This document shows, one piece after another, positions 60,192-64,000 of a stretch of DNA of 64,000 bases (position 1 is its first letter; every line of letters begins with the position of its first letter). Under the pieces are notes generated by a model. The model made no database searches, was not told the origin of the DNA, and worked only from the letters and a program-made list of their open reading frames with translations. The stretch covers positions 22,821 to 86,820 of the forward strand of contig JAGXFQ010000015.1 in the NCBI GenBank assembly GCA_024637145.1, given 5' to 3'. The translations under genes were made by a program, and so were the position numbers. This DNA comes from Desulfobulbaceae bacterium. Its GTDB lineage: Bacteria; Desulfobacterota; Desulfobulbia; Desulfobulbales; SURF-16.

Positions 60192-61044
60192 GATCTTCTC
60201 CATGGAGCAGGCAGCCATTATCTATCAGTCTGGTCCGGCCGATGCGGACGGCCAGGGCAAGAATAACATCTTCATCGATGATCGCCCTGCTCTCCAAGGT
60301 GTCTTTGTTAATAATCTCAACATATTCTATAGCGCATGATTCGTGCTGGCTGATGACATCACGGACGATCTTGATAATTTCTGCACTGCGGCGCTCACCG
60401 GCCATTGCATGCTGCCGTGCCGCTTGCAGACCATGCCAGAGACAAAGGGCCTGTTGCCGTTCATCCCTGTCCAGATAGGCGTTTCGCGAACTCATGGCCA
60501 AGCCGTCTTTTTCGCGCACCAGGTGATGACCGATAATCTCCACCTGGATATTCAGATCAACAACCAGGCGCCTGATAACAGCCAGTTGCTGGAAATCCTT
60601 TTCCCCAAAAACAGCATAATGGGGGCGAACAAGATTAAAGAGTTTGCTCACCACCGTGGTGACGCCGCCAAAATGGTGGGGCCTGCTTTTGCCGCACAAC
60701 TTCTGGCTGATGCCGGCAACAACCACCGAGGTCTGAAACCCGGGCGGATACATCTCAGCCGGCTCCGGACAAAAAAGGACGGCCACGCCGGCCTGCCGGG
60801 CCTGGGCCACATCACGCTCAAAGGCCTGGGGATAGGAGGTCAGATCTTCGCCGGGCCCGAACTGGGCAGGGTTGACAAAAAGAGAAACCACCACCTGATC
60901 AGCCTTTTGGCTGGCCATTTCCATCAAGGAGATATGGCCGGCATGGAAAAAACCCATGGTGGGTACCAGGGCAACGCGCATCCGGGCGGCCTGCATATTG
61001 GCTGACCACCGCATCATCTCGGCAGTGGTTGTAAGTATTTCCAT
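60184..61044 (-). CDS. panC: Pantothenate synthetase
   Basis: 286 aa. It ligates pantoate and beta-alanine with ATP. ALVPTMGFFHAGHISLME carries the HxGH motif; SLFVNPAQFGPGEDLTSYP and FGEKDFQQLAVIRRLVVDL follow; REKDGLAMSSRNAYLD has the second ATP motif. panC and panD supply pantothenate, which coaD later uses. panB is not in the window. The yfgM-like gene lies 66 bases upstream. Confidence 0.95.
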   Translation of the reverse strand: MEILTTTAEMMRWSANMQAARMRVALVPTMGFFHAGHISLMEMASQKADQVVVSLFVNPAQFGPGEDLTSYPQAFERDVAQARQAGVAVLFCPEPAEMYPPGFQTSVVVAGISQKLCGKSRPHHFGGVTTVVSKLFNLVRPHYAVFGEKDFQQLAVIRRLVVDLNIQVEIIGHHLVREKDGLAMSSRNAYLDRDERQQALCLWHGLQAARQHAMAGERRSAEIIKIVRDVISQHESCAIEYVEIINKDTLESRAIIDEDVILALAVRIGRTRLIDNGCLLHGEDHV

Positions 61045-61110
61045 AATAGTCAGGGCCCGAGCAACCGGCCCTCTTTACATAACAAGTCGCAAGGGCGGGG
61101 CGGCAGACCT

Positions 61111-61785
61111 TTACAGGCTGTTTATTTTTCCCTGAATCCAGGCGCGCTGATCAGGATTGATGTTGCTGGCCGTACCTGCTTTTTCATAGGCCTCTTTGGC
61201 CTTTCCGGGCTGAGCAAGAAGCTCATAAACACGGGCACTGGCAATATGGCCCTGGGCGGCGAAACCAGGCAAGGAAGCCAAAGATTCATAAGAACTGAGC
61301 GCCTTGTCCAGGTCGCCGCTCAGTTCATGGGCGACACCGGCAAATTGCTGGAGAAGGGGGAAAAGGGGGTTGTCACGCTGGACATCCCCTTCAACGCCCT
61401 GCAGGATGGCGATGGCCTGGGCATACTCCTTCTGCTCCATATAATCACCGGCCAGGGTCAGCTGGGCCCAGAGGGCGGAACCGGTTCCCGAGAAATCCGC
61501 GGTTATTTTTTCCAGGGCCGCGGCCTTCTGCGCCTGGTCTGTCATGAGCATGGCCTGGCTGAGCTCTTGGGCAGCCTGGTCATCCCGGCTTGCCTTGTAG
61601 GAGCCGTAGTAATTCCAGGCGAAAATGGCGGCAAGGATAAGAATAAAAGAAACCAGCAGCAAGCGGGAGTTCTTCCGGATATAATTCTTGACCTTGGGAG
61701 GCAGGCTCAGCTCATCGAGAAGAGTTTTCCTGGCTGCGGTTACTTCCTCGACATGTCGCTTGGTAAAGGCATTTGATTCATCCAT
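61111..61785 (-). CDS. YfgM-like membrane-anchored TPR protein
   Basis: 224 aa. A basic cytoplasmic N-terminus (about 40 residues) is followed by one membrane helix (about 43-61, LLLVSFILILAAIFAWNYYG) and a TPR-like periplasmic domain (about 70-224). Repeats are seen at GDYMEQKEYAQAIAILQGV and AHELSGDLDKALSSYESLA. E. coli YfgM has this layout and works with PpiD at the Sec translocon. Homology looks likely, but identity as YfgM is inferred. Confidence 0.82.
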   Translation of the reverse strand: MDESNAFTKRHVEEVTAARKTLLDELSLPPKVKNYIRKNSRLLLVSFILILAAIFAWNYYGSYKASRDDQAAQELSQAMLMTDQAQKAAALEKITADFSGTGSALWAQLTLAGDYMEQKEYAQAIAILQGVEGDVQRDNPLFPLLQQFAGVAHELSGDLDKALSSYESLASLPGFAAQGHIASARVYELLAQPGKAKEAYEKAGTASNINPDQRAWIQGKINSL

Positions 61786-61898
61786 TCAAGAAGTCCTTTT
61801 TTCTTTTTTATATTTACAGTAAAAATCATGTGCAGAGCAGCTCATCCTGAGCAGAAAACAAACATGTACTTATACAGGTTGAAACAAAAAAAATCAAT

Positions 61899-63266
61899 AT
61901 GTTCCCCTCCGACCAGCCGCCCTTCCCTTCGCCCTCATTCTCCCGCCCTGTCCAGACAGTGAGTGAACTGACCAGTTCCATCACCCTGCTGCTGGAAAAT
62001 GAATTCCCCTTTGTGGCGATCTGTGGCGAGATCTCCAACCTGCGCCGCCCCTACTCGGGCCATTGCTATTTCACCTTGAAGGATTCCCAGGCCCAGATCC
62101 GCTGCGTCCTTTTCAAGAACCAGCAGGGCTATCTGCAAAAACCCTTGACAGAGGGGGCAAAGGTCATCTGCAAGGGCCGCATTTCCGTCTATCAACAGCG
62201 CGGCGAATATCAGATTATCGTCGATCATATTGCTGATGAGGGCCTCGGCGCCATCCAGCAGGATTTTGAACGGCTCAAGGAAAAACTGCGGCAAGAAGGG
62301 CTTTTTGCCCCGGAGCTGAAAAAAGAGCTGCCGGCCTTTGTCCAGAAAATCTGTCTGATCACCTCTCCCTCCGGGGCTGCCGTGCATGATTTCCTCAAAA
62401 AGGCCCTGGAGCGCTTTGCCGACCTTGAGGTGGAAATTCTTCCTGCGGCAGTGCAGGGAAAAGGTGCTGCCCAGGAGATCATCAAACAGATCAAGGTGGC
62501 CAACAGACGAGGCTGGGCAGACGTTATCATCCTCACCAGGGGAGGAGGGTCCCTGGAAGATCTGGCCGCCTTTAACGATGAGCAATTGGCCCGCGCCATC
62601 CATGCCTCTCTTCTCCCCGTTGTTTCGGCAATTGGCCATGAAGTGGATTTCACCATTGCTGATTTTGCCGCAGACCACAGATCCCCCACCCCAACTGCAG
62701 CGGCGGCAGAGGTGGTTTTTGACAAGAACCAGCTTCTGGCCCACCTGGAACGGGTGAGACAGCGGCTGAAAAACAGCTTCACAAATGTCCTGCACCGGCA
62801 GAAGAAGCAGCTGGCCTTTTCCGAAAAACTCCTCACCGATCCGCGCAAGATCATTGACCATTACCGGTTGAAGGTGGATCATGCCGTCCTTAACCTCAGC
62901 CACTCCTGGATAATGAAAAATGATGCCGCCAGACAGAGGTGGGAATTATCCAGGCAAAAACTCGGCGCCCAGAACCCGGAGAGAAGAATCGCCGCCGCCC
63001 AGGCGCGATGTGACGCCCTGGTGGGCCAGTTCAGCCAGGAGATGAAAGAAAAGCTGCACACGGGCAAAGAAGCCCTGGCCAGACAGATCACCCTCCTGGA
63101 AGCTTTAAGCCCCTTGGCCGTCTTAAAACGAGGCTATGCGCTGGCCATGACACAGGATAACAAAATTATCAACAGCGTCCAGCAGGTGAAAAAAGGAGAC
63201 CCGTTTACCGTACGGGTTGATGATGGGACAATTGCGGGGGTGGTTGAGAAGGGAACGCGAAACTGA
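61899..63266 (+). CDS. xseA: Exodeoxyribonuclease VII large subunit
   Basis: 455 aa, standard for XseA, which degrades single-stranded DNA with several XseB subunits. OB-fold at about residues 20-115 (VSELTSSITLLLENEF, GHCYFTLKDSQAQIRCVLF). The catalytic domain includes ICLITSPSGAAVHDFLKKA, DVIILTRGGGSLEDLAAFNDE and SAIGHEVDFTIADFAADHRSPTPTAAA. It has a coiled coil at about 280-390. XseB is often coded directly downstream; here a tRNA gene and repeat follow instead. The ATG has no strong ribosome site. Confidence 0.95.
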   Translation: MFPSDQPPFPSPSFSRPVQTVSELTSSITLLLENEFPFVAICGEISNLRRPYSGHCYFTLKDSQAQIRCVLFKNQQGYLQKPLTEGAKVICKGRISVYQQRGEYQIIVDHIADEGLGAIQQDFERLKEKLRQEGLFAPELKKELPAFVQKICLITSPSGAAVHDFLKKALERFADLEVEILPAAVQGKGAAQEIIKQIKVANRRGWADVIILTRGGGSLEDLAAFNDEQLARAIHASLLPVVSAIGHEVDFTIADFAADHRSPTPTAAAAEVVFDKNQLLAHLERVRQRLKNSFTNVLHRQKKQLAFSEKLLTDPRKIIDHYRLKVDHAVLNLSHSWIMKNDAARQRWELSRQKLGAQNPERRIAAAQARCDALVGQFSQEMKEKLHTGKEALARQITLLEALSPLAVLKRGYALAMTQDNKIINSVQQVKKGDPFTVRVDDGTIAGVVEKGTRN

Positions 63267-63274
63267 AAAAAAAA

Positions 63275-63351
63275 TGGTCGGGATGAGAGGATTCGAACCT
63301 CCGACCCCCTACCCCCGAAGCAGGTGCTCTACCAGACTGAGCCACATCCCG
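63275..63351 (-). tRNA. tRNA-Pro (anticodon CGG)
   Basis: The minus strand folds as a full tRNA of 77 bases. The acceptor CGGGATG pairs with CATCCCG, the D stem is GCTC/GAGC, and the anticodon stem is CCTGC/GTAGG with loop TTCGGGG (anticodon CGG). The T arm is GGAGG-TTCGAAT-CCTCT, and CCA is encoded. Discriminator A and anticodon CGG mean proline (CCG). A run of nine T follows the CCA on the minus strand and probably ends transcription just past xseA. Confidence 0.95.
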
Positions 63352-63399
63352 ACCCTAAGGCTTACCTTTATAGTGCGCTTTAATTTAAAAAGCAAGAAA

Positions 63400-63438
63400 G
63401 ATGGACTCGTAGATAGCGTAGACTTCGAAAAGTCCATC
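63400..63438. repeat. Short inverted repeat between tRNA-Pro and the dispersed repeat
   Basis: GATGGACT (63400-63407) and AGTCCATC (63431-63438) are exact complements 23 bases apart, with CGTAGA units inside. It may be part of a larger repeat cassette leading into 63465, but this segment is absent next to copy 1. Confidence 0.45.
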
Positions 63439-63464
63439 GTACCGTTTGAAATGGAAATGGCTAC

Positions 63465-63616
63465 TACTCCGTAAAACTTAAATGTACGTGTAGAATTTCG
63501 TTATTGCATTCGAACCACAAAGACACGAAGGCACAAAGAAAAACATAAAGACAAGAAGCTCTTCGTGTTTTTTGTGCCTTTGTGCCTTTGTGTTAAAGGC
63601 ATAGTTGCATAAATAT
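63465..63616. repeat. Dispersed about 150-bp hairpin repeat, copy 2
   Basis: Near-identical to 17726-17869 from TACTCCGTAAAA to GCATAAATAT. It differs by single-base changes, one extra T, and one additional CCTTTGTG unit in the right arm. Copy 1 continues into ACGAAACTTT; copy 2 instead runs into CCCCCTGTGTCAGG, the probable left end of an IS element. Folding is as for copy 1. Confidence 0.8.
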
Positions 63617-63621
63617 CCCCC

Positions 63622-64000
63622 TGTGTCAGGATACCTTTCGCCTCTAGGAATTATATATTAATTGTAAAGAGGGGCATCTAAAGGTGAAGCAATGCAACCC
63701 AAGTATTCAGAAGAATTTAAAGAATCCGTCATCAAAAAGATGATGCCACCCAACCCTGTTCGGGTATCGCAATTGGTTAAAGAGACTGGCGTTTCAGATG
63801 TAACGCTGTATAAATGGAGAAAAGATTACAGAGATCAGGGGATCGCCGTGCCAGCCAATCGAAACAATCCTAATCAGTGGGCCGCTGAAGATAAACTGGC
63901 GGTTGTCATTGAAACCGCCGCATTGAATCAGATGCAGCTCAGTGAATATTGCCGCAGCAAAGGACTCTATCCGGAGCAGATCCACGAGTGGAAGACATCC
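63622..64000 (+). mobile_element. IS3-family insertion sequence, left end (runs off window)
   Basis: The left boundary is placed at TGTGTCAGG (63622), where similarity to the other repeat copy has ended and about 70 bases before a transposase start. The terminal inverted repeat cannot be confirmed without the right end. The family assignment rests on the OrfA-like protein from 63692. Confidence 0.6.
63692..64000 (+). CDS. IS3-family transposase OrfA, 5' part
   Basis: 103 codons are open to the window end with no stop. The ATG at 63692 has AGGTG upstream. MQPKYSEEFKESVIKKMM and VSQLVKETGVSDVTLYKWRK form the helix-turn-helix of IS3/IS911-type OrfA that binds element ends. A second helical block (WAAEDKLAVVIETAALNQ, LSEYCRSKGLYPEQI) is as in the longer OrfA group. 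The catalytic OrfB (DDE) would lie beyond the window, so activity cannot be judged. Confidence 0.88.
   Translation, partial: MQPKYSEEFKESVIKKMMPPNPVRVSQLVKETGVSDVTLYKWRKDYRDQGIAVPANRNNPNQWAAEDKLAVVIETAALNQMQLSEYCRSKGLYPEQIHEWKTS

Noticed and set aside
63217..63474. 85-aa ORF with GMRGFEPPTPYPRSRCSTRLSH
   Set aside because: It is the translation across the tRNA-Pro gene on the other strand, a well-known false ORF.

Overview
The window looks like the chromosome of an anaerobic, Gram-negative deltaproteobacterium, most likely of the Desulfobulbales type (Desulfobacterota). This is inferred from gene content, not from any search. The cues are a futalosine-pathway menaquinone cluster (mqnB, mqnD) with ubiE elsewhere, citramalate synthase beside aspartate kinase, lpxB paired with a Gfo/Idh/MocA oxidoreductase, a TIGR04211-type SH3 protein, DUF4911, a fused cobA-hemD and a short ParC. 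The sequence is moderately GC-rich and densely coded. Many genes overlap by 1-20 bases in short operons on both strands.

Layout. 1-6340 (+): C-terminal part of recJ, purB, a DUF4911 gene, miaB, a PHP hydrolase, an AT-rich orphan membrane protein and a VOC protein. 6444-9879 (-): a helix-hairpin-helix protein, then lysC-cimA with a clear terminator. 10298-12870 (+): M23 peptidase, trmL, SH3 protein; facing them a response regulator with TPRs. 14289-17725 (+): AGCS symporter, leuB, a 165-bp palindrome-bounded repeat, trmJ. 17938-22922 (-): two unknown proteins, lpxB, an oxidoreductase and an NSS transporter. 23202-27405: a MoeA-like protein with a C-terminal Cys cluster, a deacetylase, a Bax-like glucosaminidase and a secreted cyclophilin. 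27516-32069 (-): parE-parC-ubiE. 32463-38228 (+): M3 peptidase and a 1211-residue AsmA-like protein. 38184-42747: tcdA, tatD, nadC and an OmpA protein with an acidic repeat tail. 42840-45977 (-): cobA-hemD, then gmhA with an unknown partner. 46414-49012 (+): an orphan TrpB2 and dacB. 49013-58130 (-): ilvB-ilvN-psd-pssA-leuA-asd-rsmD-coaD-rlmD. 58327-61785 (-): yfgM-like, panC-panD-mqnB-mqnD. 61899-64000: xseA, tRNA-Pro(CGG), a second copy of a dispersed hairpin repeat and the start of an IS3-family element.

How the genes fit together. Branched-chain and aspartate-family amino acid synthesis dominates (lysC, asd, cimA, leuA, leuB, ilvBN). With panC, panD and coaD it also feeds coenzyme A. Menaquinone synthesis (mqnB, mqnD, ubiE), envelope building (lpxB, gmhA, AsmA-like, dacB, Bax-like, M23, OmpA, pssA, psd) and RNA modification (miaB, trmL, trmJ, tcdA, rlmD, rsmD) make up most of the rest.

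I found no CRISPR array, recognisable defence island, prophage or secondary-metabolite cluster. The least explained items are two families of structured intergenic repeats (one apparently invaded by the IS), the conserved unknown coupled to gmhA, the MoeA-like Cys-cluster protein, and several leader hairpins (purB, dacB, ilvB).
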